32,180 nt of DNA from an uncultured Eubacterium sp. (GCA_910580075.1 CAJTVR010000002.1:1-32180), one strand, 5' to 3'. Counted from the stretch's first letter, positions 1 through 8,262 are shown. The notes: generated from the sequence alone by a model not told the origin. Numbers and translations are program-made.

Positions 1-86
1 CTATGTGCCAGTGCCAAACGATTTGAACCGTATCAAGACCAAGTGTTCAGGTATACTAAAGTTGTAACAGTTGGTTCGGATAAGGT

Positions 87-818
87 ATGCACAAGAAGAA
101 GTTTGCCACCTGCATGGAGCATTTGCCTGACCCGGGGCTGGCGGAAAAGACAGGAATCTGCCATTATCCATACAGAATCGTGGCTTCCAGGGAGAAATTG
201 ACGAGTGTGGAAAAAATGTTCATCATGCTGGGGCAGACTGGCGGTATGCCGGAAATGGTATTTGAATTCGTCTTAAAGCAAAACGGCATTGATCCTTCAG
301 AAGTTAACATCGACCAGAGTATTGATTTCGGATCCACTGCAGCTGCTTTTTCTGGCGGGAAAGGCGAGTATACTGTGGAATTTGAGCCTTCTGCCACTGC
401 TTTAGAAAAAGAAGGCGCAGGTTTTGTCGTAAGTTCTGTCGGCGTAGAATCCGGATATGTGCCTTACACTGCCTTTAGTGCAAAACAAAGCTACATGGAA
501 AGCCATAAAGATGTCATCCAGTCCTTTACAGACGCCCTGCAAAGCGGCATGGATTATGTCCGTTCCCATACCAGTGAAGAAATCGCAAAAACGATTCAGC
601 CGCAGTTTTCGGAAACAGACCTGGATACGCTTACTATGATTGTGGAGCGTTATTATGAACAGGATACCTGGAAAGAAGACCTTGTGTTTTCAGAGGAAAG
701 TTTTGAGCTGCTGCTGGATATCCTGGAACAGTCAGAAGTGATTACAAAACGTCCGGATTATGACGTACTGGTAACGACAGAATTTGCAGACGCTGCTGCT
801 GATACAGAAGATAAATAA
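87..818 (+). pseudogene. ABC transporter substrate-binding protein (NMT1/SsuA-like), 5'-truncated remnant
   Basis: The 243 residues read as the C-terminal two thirds of a periplasmic-binding-protein-fold solute receptor of the NMT1/THI5/SsuA type, which feeds ABC importers for thiamine precursors, sulfonates or similar small molecules. Visible family blocks are GGMPEM near residue 52, a DFGSTAAAFSGG loop near 81-92, an EFEPSA segment near 98 and a conserved helical tail ending in VTTEFADAAAD. Full-length members have about 320-350 residues with a lipoprotein signal; here there is no signal peptide. An in-frame TAA at 81-83 lies just before the ATG, no convincing ribosome binding site precedes it, and the first 40 residues do not look like the family. 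I read it as a decayed or truncated gene; no permease or ATPase partner is visible. The substrate is unknown. Confidence 0.65.
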
Positions 819-827
819 AAGATGAGC

Positions 828-886
828 GGCAGCAGCAGGCAGTGCGCCCCAAATCCTGGATATGAGGCACACTGTCTGCCGCTGCC
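828..886. repeat. Imperfect inverted repeat, 21-bp arms
   Basis: The arms at 828-848 and 866-886 pair at 18 of 21 positions around a 17-base loop. It starts 10 bases after the stop of the transporter remnant. There is no T-tract on the plus strand, so it is not a standard intrinsic terminator. It may be a processed-transcript end structure or a degenerate palindromic element. Confidence 0.55.
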
Positions 887-1062
887 AGAAACACAGAAGC
901 TCCAAAAGGTGCCTGCCACCGGTGCCCGGGTAACCTATACATCCCTCCTCATCACGCTTCCGCTGTCCCGCTGCAAATCCCATGATCATCCCCTCCACCC
1001 AGTAATTCCCTGCATTCCCCCTCTTGACCCTTCCGCTCATACGTAGTATTCTAAAGCAGTAA

Positions 1063-1165
1063 AAGCGCTGCACCATTTACCTGCACAGATGTCTGCCAGA
1101 AACCGCTGCGGTACTGACGGCGAAAAGATGAAGCGTTCCTGTGCATTAAATATTCAGCAGCGCTT
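1063..1165 (+). repeat. 9-bp inverted repeat bracketing the LRR gene leader
   Basis: AAGCGCTGC at 1063-1071 is perfectly complementary to GCAGCGCTT at 1157-1165, three bases before the AAGGAGG ribosome binding site (1168-1174) of the LRR gene. If both arms are in the mRNA leader they could form a long-range stem next to the start. No regulatory role is shown. Confidence 0.35.
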
Positions 1166-1180
1166 ACAAGGAGGAAAAAG

Positions 1181-3313
1181 ATGAAATTTAAAACCGTATC
1201 ACTCATGCTCGCATTTATTTTTGCAGCAGGCTCTGCTGTTTCCCCTGTAAATACAGTCTATGCAGCAGAAGTTTCAGAATCAGCTGATCAATCCGAAACA
1301 CAGAATGGCGAAATCGTTGATAAAGAAAGCGGTTTCGAATATAATATTTTAAGCGACGGCACAATTGAGCTTCGTGCTTACAAAGGCAGCGCCGAGGAAC
1401 TGGTAATACCTGAAACCATTGACGGAAAAAAAGTAACCAGCATTTCCTTTTTCGGGCAGCTGTTAGAATCTCACCTGAGCGTTTCCGTAAAGAGCGTAGT
1501 CATTCCTGACAGTGTTACCCGTCTGGGGGCCTCTGCATTTGAAGCCTGCCAGTTTGTTGAAAAAATCACAATTCCGGACAGTGTAAAAGAAATCGGTTCA
1601 CGTGCTTTTACCGGATGCAGCAGCTTAAAAAGCATTGCCCTGCCGGAAGGTGTAACAGAAATCGGTGAGGAATTTTTCGCTGACTGTAAAAATCTGGCAT
1701 CCGTTACCCTGCCAGAAAGTGTGACTTCCATTGGAGTCCGGGCATTTGCCGGATGCAGCAGCCTGGAAACACTGGCACTTCCAAAAAATACAGCATCTAT
1801 TGGCGCTCATGCCTGGAAAGACTGCCAGAGTTTAAAAGGCATTCAGATTCCTGAAGGAGTAGCCGCTATCCCGGAAGGTGCTTTTTCAGGCAGCCGCAGT
1901 CTGGCATATGCTGCAGTTCCAAAAAGTGTGACTTCTATTGGAAACGGCGCATTCAGCGAATGTACCAGCCTGAAAGATATTTACTATGCAGCCGGAAATG
2001 CTGACTGGGAAAAAATTCAGACTGGCAGCGATAATGAAGTGCTCAAAACTGCATCTATTCATTACGATACAGCTGAAGTACCTCAGCCGGATGAAACACA
2101 GACAGACTTCCAGTATAATACTTTAAGTAACGGCACGCTGGAAATCACCTGGTATACAGGTAACGAAACAGACGTTACCGTTCCGGCTGAAATTGACGGA
2201 AAACAGGTAACACGCATTGCTGACAAAGCATTCGAAGGGAAAAGCAGCTTAAAAAGCATCCGGCTGCCTGAAAGCCTTACTGCCATTGGAGCACAGGCTT
2301 TTGCAGACTGTACCGGCCTGACCAGTGCTGTTCTTCCAAAAAATATACAGTCATTAGGCTCCCAGGCGTTTTATAAATGTACAGGCCTGACAGACATCAC
2401 ACTGCCTGAAAGCCTTAAAACAATTGAATCACAGGCATTCGGTTTTTGTGAAAACTTAAAAAATATCCAGCTGCCTGAAAGCCTTGAAACAATCGGGGAC
2501 AGTGCATTCTATGCATGCAGAAGCCTTAACGGCGTTACTCTGCCAAAGGGACTTAAAAACCTCGGCGCTTCTGCTTTTGCAGGCTGCAGCAGTTTAGAAA
2601 GCATTACTGTCCCTGACGGCATCAAATCAATTCAGACAGAAACATTTATGTCCTGCATAAACCTGTCTTCTGTAAAATTACCGGACAGTGTAAAAACAAT
2701 CGGAAAACGGGCTTTTGCAAACTGCACCAGCCTGACCAGCATCACTATTCCGAAAAAAACTGCTTCCATTGGATACGGTGCTTTCCTGAAATGCAGCGGC
2801 TTAAAATCTATTTCGCTGCCAGACAGTGTAAAAACGATCGGAAAAAAAGCCTTTGAAAACTGCAAGAGCTTAAAGCGCGCGAAAATGCCAGAAAAGATCA
2901 CAGCTGTACCAGACTGGGCATTTAACGGCTGTACCAGCTTAGAGGCCATTGTAATTCCGACATCTGTAACAAGCATCGGATACCGGGCATTCAGCAGCTG
3001 CAGCAGCCTGAAGAAAATTTCTATCCCGGCAGGAGTAAAGACCATTTCAAACTCCGCTTTCTACGGCTGTAAAAAGCTGACAAAAGCTGTAATCGGAAAG
3101 AGTACTGTATCCATTGGTTCAAGCGTATTTCAGGGATGCAAAAGCCTTAGTACGATTCATATTAAATCTGAGAAATTAAAATCAGTCGGCGCAAAAACAT
3201 TTGACGGCATCAAATCAAATGCAAACATTAAAGTACCTTCAAATAAACTGAAAGCATACAAAACACTGCTGAAAGGAAAAGGACAGGGACGCAAAGTAAC
3301 GATTACCCGCTAA
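1181..3313 (+). CDS. Secreted BspA-like leucine-rich-repeat protein (LRR_5 family)
   Basis: This is a 710-residue exported surface or secreted protein. Residues 1-29 form a signal peptide with a KFK n-region, a hydrophobic core and a VYAAEV cleavage region. Most of the rest is LRR_5 repeats of about 23 residues with the pattern LPxSVxxIGxxAFxxCxxL, roughly 19-20 copies in two blocks. Each block is introduced by a similar non-repeat module (FEYNILSDGTIEL near 53 and FQYNTLSNGTLEI near 308), so the protein seems to have arisen by duplication of a module plus repeats. The C-terminus, KLKAYKTLLKGKGQGR, is typical of such proteins; there is no LPxTG anchor or dockerin. An ideal AAGGAGG lies 6 bases before the ATG. 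Family members bind host or matrix proteins or other cells; the ligand here is unknown. Confidence 0.9.
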   Translation: MKFKTVSLMLAFIFAAGSAVSPVNTVYAAEVSESADQSETQNGEIVDKESGFEYNILSDGTIELRAYKGSAEELVIPETIDGKKVTSISFFGQLLESHLSVSVKSVVIPDSVTRLGASAFEACQFVEKITIPDSVKEIGSRAFTGCSSLKSIALPEGVTEIGEEFFADCKNLASVTLPESVTSIGVRAFAGCSSLETLALPKNTASIGAHAWKDCQSLKGIQIPEGVAAIPEGAFSGSRSLAYAAVPKSVTSIGNGAFSECTSLKDIYYAAGNADWEKIQTGSDNEVLKTASIHYDTAEVPQPDETQTDFQYNTLSNGTLEITWYTGNETDVTVPAEIDGKQVTRIADKAFEGKSSLKSIRLPESLTAIGAQAFADCTGLTSAVLPKNIQSLGSQAFYKCTGLTDITLPESLKTIESQAFGFCENLKNIQLPESLETIGDSAFYACRSLNGVTLPKGLKNLGASAFAGCSSLESITVPDGIKSIQTETFMSCINLSSVKLPDSVKTIGKRAFANCTSLTSITIPKKTASIGYGAFLKCSGLKSISLPDSVKTIGKKAFENCKSLKRAKMPEKITAVPDWAFNGCTSLEAIVIPTSVTSIGYRAFSSCSSLKKISIPAGVKTISNSAFYGCKKLTKAVIGKSTVSIGSSVFQGCKSLSTIHIKSEKLKSVGAKTFDGIKSNANIKVPSNKLKAYKTLLKGKGQGRKVTITR

Positions 3314-3339
3314 GATTCCTCATAGTTCTCCCTAAAAAA

Positions 3340-3401
3340 CCAGATACCCATAGCAGACTGCTGAAACATTCAGATTACAGCTAAAGCTGTAGGGTATCCG
3401 G
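3340..3401. repeat. Nested dyad structure downstream of the LRR gene
   Basis: CCAGATACCC (3340-3349) pairs with GGGTATCCGG (3392-3401) at 9 of 10 positions. It encloses a perfect 7-bp hairpin, TACAGCT-AA-AGCTGTA, and a short AGCA/TGCT dyad, so the RNA could fold as a multi-branched stem. It lies between convergent genes and probably serves as a transcript 3' end, although no U-tract follows. Confidence 0.45.
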
Positions 3402-3403
3402 CC

Positions 3404-3459
3404 TCGCGGCAATGAGTTAAACGCCCGTACAGACACGGCATCCGGCTCATTGCCCGCGA
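3404..3459. repeat. Hairpin between convergent genes
   Basis: TCGCGGCAATGAG (3404-3416) pairs with CTCATTGCCCGCGA (3446-3459), a 13-bp GC-rich stem with one bulged base and a 29-base loop. It sits between the plus-strand LRR gene and the minus-strand isomerase-like gene. No T-run follows on either strand, so a bidirectional terminator role is only plausible. Confidence 0.45.
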
Positions 3460-3524
3460 AAATAAAATGATAAAATCTGCCTGTAATAAAGCATAAAAGA
3501 GACTGCCCTGTCATAAACTTGTTT

Positions 3525-4448
3525 CTAATGCAGCAGACTTTTTTTCATCCACTGCCCTGTCATAAATTTTGTCCTGCGGTAATTTACGCAGTCCAGATAA
3601 TCTTTTTCTCTCACTTCCAGCGTCAGCGGACAGTCATAGCCGTAATCCCGGTACAGGTCTAAAATCATATCGACTTTTTCCTGGCTCTGAAATCCGGCAC
3701 CATGATTTTTCTGATATCCGTTGCCTGTAAAATCATTAAAATGAATCAGCTTGCAGATTCCCTGGTTTTCTTTAAAATAATGGTTCATGCTGTAATCAAT
3801 TTTTTCCGGCAGCTTCCCTTCTGGAAGAAAATCGGCAGCCGCTAACAGCAGCTTCATATATTTTTCTGTCATGGCAGCATGGCACGTATCTAACACGCTT
3901 CCCACCCTGTTGCCAAACCGTTCCCGCAGATACCTGACGATTCTGGCCGTATCTGTAAATATGCCGTTGCAAAGCCTCGGACTTTCTGTCCCTGTTTCCT
4001 GGTATTCCATAGGCACTACGTTTTCTATTCCAAGCTCTGTCATTGGAAAATCCAAAAACAGCTGTCCCAGCTCCCATTCCAGACGGCTGCGGTACATCTC
4101 ATATTCCATAAAATCATAATATGACAGCGAAGAATGCATAATAACCAGCACTTTATGCCCCCAGATACCGGCACAGTGCTGCGCCAGACGAAAGACATTG
4201 CGCACAACGCTTAGATCTTCCTGCTGGAATATATGTTCCATATTCATCATCTGCCTGTCCGCACCAAAAGGAAAATGAACTGCCCCTGCATTATGCATCT
4301 GAAAGATACCGTTTGGATAACTGGTTTCAAAAGAGCCTCCCTTTATCATAAAATCTTTCTCCAGGTTATACTCTATTCCATCACAGCCACAGTTTATTTT
4401 TTCCTGAATTTCTGCCGGTTTTAGCGATGCTTTTGCATAAATTTCCAT
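3525..4448 (-). CDS. Sugar phosphate isomerase/epimerase-like TIM-barrel protein
   Basis: This 307-residue cytoplasmic protein has the layout of the xylose isomerase-like / AP endonuclease 2 TIM-barrel superfamily. Barrel-strand ends carry likely metal ligands: GIENV near 140, LDTCHAAM near 187-194 (Asp and His), HFND near 238 and a final TLEVRE near 279. A His-rich MHNAGAVHFPFG segment lies near residue 51. Members isomerise or epimerise small sugars, or occasionally act as endonucleases; the exact substrate cannot be read from sequence. The gene is monocistronic, with its own sigma-A-like promoter at 4539-4567 and a GGGGGA ribosome binding site about 6 bases before the ATG. No sugar transporter or kinase neighbours suggest a pathway. 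Confidence 0.75.
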   Translation of the reverse strand: MEIYAKASLKPAEIQEKINCGCDGIEYNLEKDFMIKGGSFETSYPNGIFQMHNAGAVHFPFGADRQMMNMEHIFQQEDLSVVRNVFRLAQHCAGIWGHKVLVIMHSSLSYYDFMEYEMYRSRLEWELGQLFLDFPMTELGIENVVPMEYQETGTESPRLCNGIFTDTARIVRYLRERFGNRVGSVLDTCHAAMTEKYMKLLLAAADFLPEGKLPEKIDYSMNHYFKENQGICKLIHFNDFTGNGYQKNHGAGFQSQEKVDMILDLYRDYGYDCPLTLEVREKDYLDCVNYRRTKFMTGQWMKKSLLH

Positions 4449-4538
4449 ATCATATCCCCCGTTCGGCCAGCTTTTGTGTATTGTTCGTTTATCGAAAAGG
4501 AGAAGCAGCCTTGTTGCCGCTGCAAATCATTCAGGTGT

Positions 4539-4567
4539 ATTATAGCATCCGTAACCGGCAGATTCAA
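4539..4567 (-). promoter_or_regulatory. Sigma-A-type promoter of the TIM-barrel gene
   Basis: Read on the minus strand: TTGAAT (4567-4562), 17 bases, then a perfect TATAAT (4544-4539). Transcription would begin near 4532, giving a leader of about 84 bases before the ATG at 4448. It lies downstream of the DUF2461 stop, so the isomerase-like gene can be expressed independently. Confidence 0.65.
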
Positions 4568-4611
4568 CTGTTATTTTTCCAGCAGACGATGGTTTTGAGC
4601 GAAAGATTCTG

Positions 4612-5298
4612 TTACCTGGACGGCATCTGAAAGCCTGCAAGCGCCTTGTTCAGATAATCGTTAAACGGTTTCATAACCCGGCAGAGTTCTGCTGTCTTTT
4701 CAAGAAATACTTCTGTATTTTTCACATCTTCATCTTTCAGCGGATATTCCAGGTACCAGCTCTTAAATTTGAGATATTCTGCCTGAGGATGATCTTTTTC
4801 ATATCCCTGCGGAACATTCTTTAACGATGTCCCTTTTACTGTAAAATACTGTTCAAACTCCTTATTATGTATCACCTGGTTCCATTCTTCTCCATGCTGC
4901 GAAAGATAGCTGCGTACCATAGCTGTCGCATCCTTAAACATATCTGCAAACAGCCCGCCGCCTATAAATGACTGATTATCCGGTTTTATCATAACATAAT
5001 ATCCGACAGGAACCGGCAGTTTGCCCTTTGAAGAAATATGGGCGCGAAACGCCGGATGATACGGCGATTTATCATGACTGAAACGGGTGTCTCTTACAAT
5101 CTTAAATGTAAGGTCTTTTGGATCGTTATGTAAAATGCTGCTGTCAAATTTACCAATCTCAAGCATCAGTTCCTGCAGCAGTTCCTCAAATCCGGCCTTT
5201 GCTTCCTGATAGCTGTTTTTGTTTGCATGATACCATTCACGGCTGTTATTCCGGCTCAGGGCCGATAAGTAATCTAAAATAATCTGTGTATTCATCAT
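4612..5298 (-). CDS. DUF2461 family protein
   Basis: This 228-residue cytoplasmic protein matches the DUF2461 (TIGR02453) family. The diagnostic block is the central RDTRFSHDKSPYHP near residues 69-82, preceded by FDSSI and followed by a YYVMI...FIGGGL segment. The N-terminus, FLxxLxxNNxREWYHxNK-like, is also typical. Members are around 220 residues, so it is complete. The biochemical function is not established. The start lies 12 bases after the sigma factor stop with GAGGAGA as ribosome binding site, so the two genes are probably one transcript and this may be part of the sigma factor's regulon. Confidence 0.85.
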   Translation of the reverse strand: MMNTQIILDYLSALSRNNSREWYHANKNSYQEAKAGFEELLQELMLEIGKFDSSILHNDPKDLTFKIVRDTRFSHDKSPYHPAFRAHISSKGKLPVPVGYYVMIKPDNQSFIGGGLFADMFKDATAMVRSYLSQHGEEWNQVIHNKEFEQYFTVKGTSLKNVPQGYEKDHPQAEYLKFKSWYLEYPLKDEDVKNTEVFLEKTAELCRVMKPFNDYLNKALAGFQMPSR

Positions 5299-5310
5299 CT
5301 GTCGTCTCCT

Positions 5311-6162
5311 CTATGAATTTTGGATAACAGAAAACTGTGCAGAGTCTAACAGTTTCTGTATCAGATGCCGGATACGTTCCGGCGGCTGGTAAGTCTTGCA
5401 GAACGTAAAATACTGGGATAAACCGTCAATATCTTCCATTGCATTTTTCACATCCAGCATCGTCTGGACAGAAATTTCTTTTGCTGACGTATAATCCAGC
5501 TGCTGCGGGTTAATTCTATGATTTTGTATGGCATAATTTACCCTGTCTTTGCATCTGCATGCCCCGCTGCCATATTCCCCGCAGTACCGGGCAAGAAATC
5601 CTGCCACTTTTTTACGGACCCTGGACAGGCGCTGGCGGTACGCTTCCGGTGTCATTTGCAAAAGATCCCCTGCAATGCGGCTGTCGATTTTAAACATCGT
5701 TCCCAGTATAAAAATACATCTGCTTTCCGTATCAAGGCACTGCAGCATCACGCTGGTACAGGACATTTTCAGTTCTTCTGCCAGAATATCCTTTTCCACA
5801 TTCTGCGTTAAATCCGGCACATCCTGTATCCTTGCGTTTTCTATGTCGTCCCCGTAATACTCAAAGCTCAGCGGGAAGCGGGCAAACATATGCTTTTTAT
5901 AATTTTTCAGATGATTCACGGCAATGCTGAACACCCATGTAGTAAATGAACTGTCACCCCGGAAAGAAGACAGATGGGTAAGCACTTTCAGCAGAATATC
6001 CTGTGCAGCGTCTTCTGCATCTGCAAATGAGCCAAGCATGCGCAAAGACAAATTGAATACAATGTCCTGCACTCCTGAAATAAGCATTTCAAGGGCTTCC
6101 TTATCCCCTGATGTGGCTTTTTCGACCAGAGCCTGTAACTGGGCATTTGTTTTTTTATTCAT
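5311..6162 (-). CDS. ECF-type RNA polymerase sigma factor with C-terminal extension
   Basis: This 283-residue sigma-70 family protein has region 2 at about residues 20-95 (DAEDAAQDILLKVL, FTTWVFSIAVNHLKNYKK) and region 4 at about 125-190, with the helix-turn-helix MTPEAYRQRLSRVRKKV. ECF factors usually end near 180-200 residues. Here about 90 more follow, beginning with a Cys cluster (CGEYGSGACRC) that could bind zinc and then a helical tail. No anti-sigma gene with a membrane segment follows, so the extension may regulate activity in place of a separate anti-sigma factor; this is inference. An AGGAGG lies upstream of the ATG, and a candidate self-recognised promoter lies 25-50 bases upstream. 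It is co-transcribed with the DUF2461 gene. Confidence 0.85.
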   Translation of the reverse strand: MNKKTNAQLQALVEKATSGDKEALEMLISGVQDIVFNLSLRMLGSFADAEDAAQDILLKVLTHLSSFRGDSSFTTWVFSIAVNHLKNYKKHMFARFPLSFEYYGDDIENARIQDVPDLTQNVEKDILAEELKMSCTSVMLQCLDTESRCIFILGTMFKIDSRIAGDLLQMTPEAYRQRLSRVRKKVAGFLARYCGEYGSGACRCKDRVNYAIQNHRINPQQLDYTSAKEISVQTMLDVKNAMEDIDGLSQYFTFCKTYQPPERIRHLIQKLLDSAQFSVIQNS

Positions 6163-6186
6163 AGATTTTTACCTCCTGCTTAATTA

Positions 6187-6212
6187 GACAACAGTTCCGC
6201 CAGTTTGTGACA
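6187..6212 (-). promoter_or_regulatory. Candidate ECF-sigma autoregulatory promoter
   Basis: On the minus strand TGTCAC (6212-6207) is followed after 16 bases by TGTC (6190-6187), close to the TGAAAC-N16-CGTC pattern of Firmicute ECF promoters. It lies directly upstream of the sigma gene. It was matched by eye and is weak evidence. Confidence 0.3.
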
Positions 6213-6223
6213 AAAAATCTTGT

Positions 6224-6268
6224 TCTAAAAAAAGAACATGCACCATATTTCTAATGCATGTCCTTTTT
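6224..6268 (-). terminator. Rho-independent terminator of the nucleotidase gene
   Basis: On the minus strand a 12-bp stem (right arm 6266-6255, left arm 6242-6231; one G-U pair) with a 12-base loop is followed by a T7 run at 6233-6227. It lies 10 bases beyond the nucleotidase stop and insulates the sigma gene from it. Confidence 0.85.
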
Positions 6269-6277
6269 GCTATATTA

Positions 6278-8059
6278 TTATTTTGTAACCTTTACCTTCA
6301 CACTTGCCTTATACTTTCCGCAGGCTGCCGTTACTGTAACAGTTCCGGCTTTCTTTGCAGTCAGCTTTCCAGTAGCAGCATTGATAGAAGCAATATCCTT
6401 CTTATCTACAGACCAGGTAATCTTATCAGGCGCTACAGCATTTTCCATATCAGCCTTAAAGGTATAGCTCTTCTTTACCTTTAAGGAAGTAACTTTCTTT
6501 GTAAGAGACAGCTTTGGCTCTGCATCCTTGCCGGTAACTGTTGTAATTCTTCCGCTTACCTCACAGCCCCTGGTTCCATTCTTTTGAATGTAATCAATTA
6601 AAACCTCTTCCAAAGCGCCCAGTTCGCCAGTCTTCTTAGTCCCGGCAAACATATCATAACCGCCTCCGCCAGCAGCGATAAAGTCTGGCATAGCGACTGT
6701 ATATTTTTCAGTTAAACTTAAATCTTTTCCATTTATCTTTACAGAAATGACCCTGTTTCCGGCTTTTTCTTCTGGATTAAATTTCATCTCAATGCCGCTA
6801 ACCTGCATAAAGCTTCCATTCGCCTCTGGATACTGGCTTACAGAAAGCTCCAGAGCTTCCAGCAAAACGCTGCCTGTCATTTCCTGAACCACAACGGCAT
6901 TTCCAAACGGGAATACTGTCGCCATATCCAGCTTTGTAATATCCCCTGCCTTAATAGAAGTACGAATACCCCCGCCATTTACCATAGCACAGTCTGCACC
7001 TGTCATAACACGCAGAGAATCAGCAGACAGATTTCCCAAATTTGTCTCCTTAGCCCTTACATTTTCTCTGACGCCATCTAATTCAACTTCTGTTTTACCA
7101 ACAACCTGAGCCAGTAATGGAGCGTTCTGTGCATTTAACTTTTCAATTAAATCCTTGACTTCTTCATCCTCTTTTATATCTTCGCTATCCGGCAAAAGGG
7201 CTGCTGATTTTCTTACAATTTTTTTATCCTGGATTTCCAGCTCCACTAAACCGGCATTTTTTGTGTATTCTCCGGTCTGCACTACCATAGTTCCATTCAC
7301 TTCAATAAATCCATAAGGCAGCGCGGTATGGCTATGACCATCAATAATTAAATCAATACCTTCTACCTGCTCTGCTACTTTAATAGAGGTATGATCTCCC
7401 TCAACTCCCAAATGAGTCAGAGCAATAATAATATCCGCCTGAGAGCTTAGCTCTGCCACCATATTCCTGGCGCTCTCTACAGCATCCATAAAAGTAAGCC
7501 CTTTTGTATTATCCGGATGTGAAATATAAGTAGTTTCCGGCGTAGTCAGCCCAAAAATTCCAACCTTTACACCGCCGGTCTCTTTCACAATGTACGGCTT
7601 AAACACACGTTCGCCGCTTTCCTTATAAATATTGGCAGAAACCATAGGAATTTTAGTCATTTTGCTGTATAAGTTCTGAAGAGCTTCAAATCCAAAATCA
7701 AACTCATGGTTGCCAACGGTCATAGCATCATAACCAGCCGCCTCCAAAATTGGAATCATCCCTTCTCCCTTGCTGATATTAACAATCGGCATACCCTGGA
7801 ATGCATCACCTGCATCCAGCACTAAAGTATTGGGATTCTCTTCCTTTACCTGCTTTATTAGTGTTGTAATTTTTGCAAACCCCAGACTTGCACCTGATTC
7901 ATCGCTGTCAGACAAACGCCCATGAGTATCGTTTGTATGGACGATAGAAATCTTAGATGTTACCGCTGCCTCTGTTTTTGTTGGAACCCATAAGCCTGAA
8001 AAGACCATTATGGCTGCCAATACCAGGGTAAGCAGCTGTTTTTTCAATTTTCCATTCAC
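6278..8059 (-). CDS. Secreted 5'-nucleotidase / UDP-sugar hydrolase family protein with C-terminal Ig-like domain
   Basis: This is a 593-residue exported metallophosphoesterase that releases phosphate from extracellular nucleotides (5'-nucleotidase / 2',3'-cyclic phosphodiesterase family). After a signal peptide ending near TKTEAA, the catalytic domain shows HTNDTHG, DAGDAFQG, GNHEFD, THLG and GHSHT motifs. The substrate-binding C-terminal domain shows NGGGIR, FPFGN and GGGYDMF. The last 75 or so residues form a bacterial Ig-like (BIG2) domain (ITWSVDKKDIASI...GKLTAKKAGTVTVTA), likely a spacer or carbohydrate-binding module. I chose the GTG at 8059 because AAAGGAGG lies 9 bases upstream; a longer in-frame reading from a TTG at 8119 would overlap the promoter -10. 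The gene is monocistronic with its own promoter and terminator. Confidence 0.93.
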   Translation of the reverse strand: MNGKLKKQLLTLVLAAIMVFSGLWVPTKTEAAVTSKISIVHTNDTHGRLSDSDESGASLGFAKITTLIKQVKEENPNTLVLDAGDAFQGMPIVNISKGEGMIPILEAAGYDAMTVGNHEFDFGFEALQNLYSKMTKIPMVSANIYKESGERVFKPYIVKETGGVKVGIFGLTTPETTYISHPDNTKGLTFMDAVESARNMVAELSSQADIIIALTHLGVEGDHTSIKVAEQVEGIDLIIDGHSHTALPYGFIEVNGTMVVQTGEYTKNAGLVELEIQDKKIVRKSAALLPDSEDIKEDEEVKDLIEKLNAQNAPLLAQVVGKTEVELDGVRENVRAKETNLGNLSADSLRVMTGADCAMVNGGGIRTSIKAGDITKLDMATVFPFGNAVVVQEMTGSVLLEALELSVSQYPEANGSFMQVSGIEMKFNPEEKAGNRVISVKINGKDLSLTEKYTVAMPDFIAAGGGGYDMFAGTKKTGELGALEEVLIDYIQKNGTRGCEVSGRITTVTGKDAEPKLSLTKKVTSLKVKKSYTFKADMENAVAPDKITWSVDKKDIASINAATGKLTAKKAGTVTVTAACGKYKASVKVKVTK

Positions 8060-8118
8060 TAATAATGTCCTCCTTTGTAATTTTTTTATTGCAAAGCTGC
8101 AATAAAATCTTACTAACA

Positions 8119-8147
8119 ATTATACTAAATTTTCAACAAATTTTCCA
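8119..8147 (-). promoter_or_regulatory. Promoter of the nucleotidase gene
   Basis: On the minus strand TGGAAA (8147-8142), 17 bases, TATAAT (8124-8119). Start of transcription is expected near 8112, giving a leader of about 50 bases to the GTG start. The -35 is poor (4 of 6) and the -10 perfect. Confidence 0.55.
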
Positions 8148-8196
8148 CTGTTTTTTTTATTTTTATGAATATTTTACACAAAAAAAGGAAGCCGCT

Positions 8197-8250
8197 GTGC
8201 CAGAGATACGCTTTCTTCCGCCTGCAGCAAAATTCATTAAAAAGCTGGAA
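8197..8250 (+). pseudogene. 5' fragment of the RelE/ParE toxin gene (duplicate)
   Basis: From a GTG at 8197 this reads VPEIRFLPPAAKFIKKLE, nearly the same as the start of the intact toxin downstream (MTEVRFLPPAAKFIKKLK). The DNA of 8209-8247 is identical over 39 bases to 8752-8790. Homology then stops abruptly and the toxin-antitoxin promoter begins within 15 bases. It is the stump of a second toxin copy left by duplication or recombination, and not a functional gene. Confidence 0.8.
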
Positions 8251-8262
8251 GTTCCAGGTATA

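Larger units (their letters stand above)
819..1180. other. Intergenic stretch without a recognisable gene
   Basis: This 362-base stretch follows the broken transporter gene. It holds an imperfect 21-bp stem near its left end and a 9-bp inverted repeat whose right arm abuts the ribosome binding site of the LRR gene. Short open frames exist on both strands but none has a ribosome binding site or a protein I recognise. I did not find a convincing sigma-A promoter for the LRR gene here. Confidence 0.5.

Noticed and set aside
732..1076. Minus-strand 114-residue open frame downstream of the transporter remnant
   Set aside because: It runs antisense into the end of the transporter sequence, has no start signal, and its composition is that of the inverted repeat it crosses.
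8060..8119. Longer nucleotidase start at a TTG codon
   Set aside because: The 20 extra codons overlap the promoter -10 and lack a ribosome binding site; the GTG at 8059 follows AAAGGAGG at 9 bases and begins a proper signal peptide.
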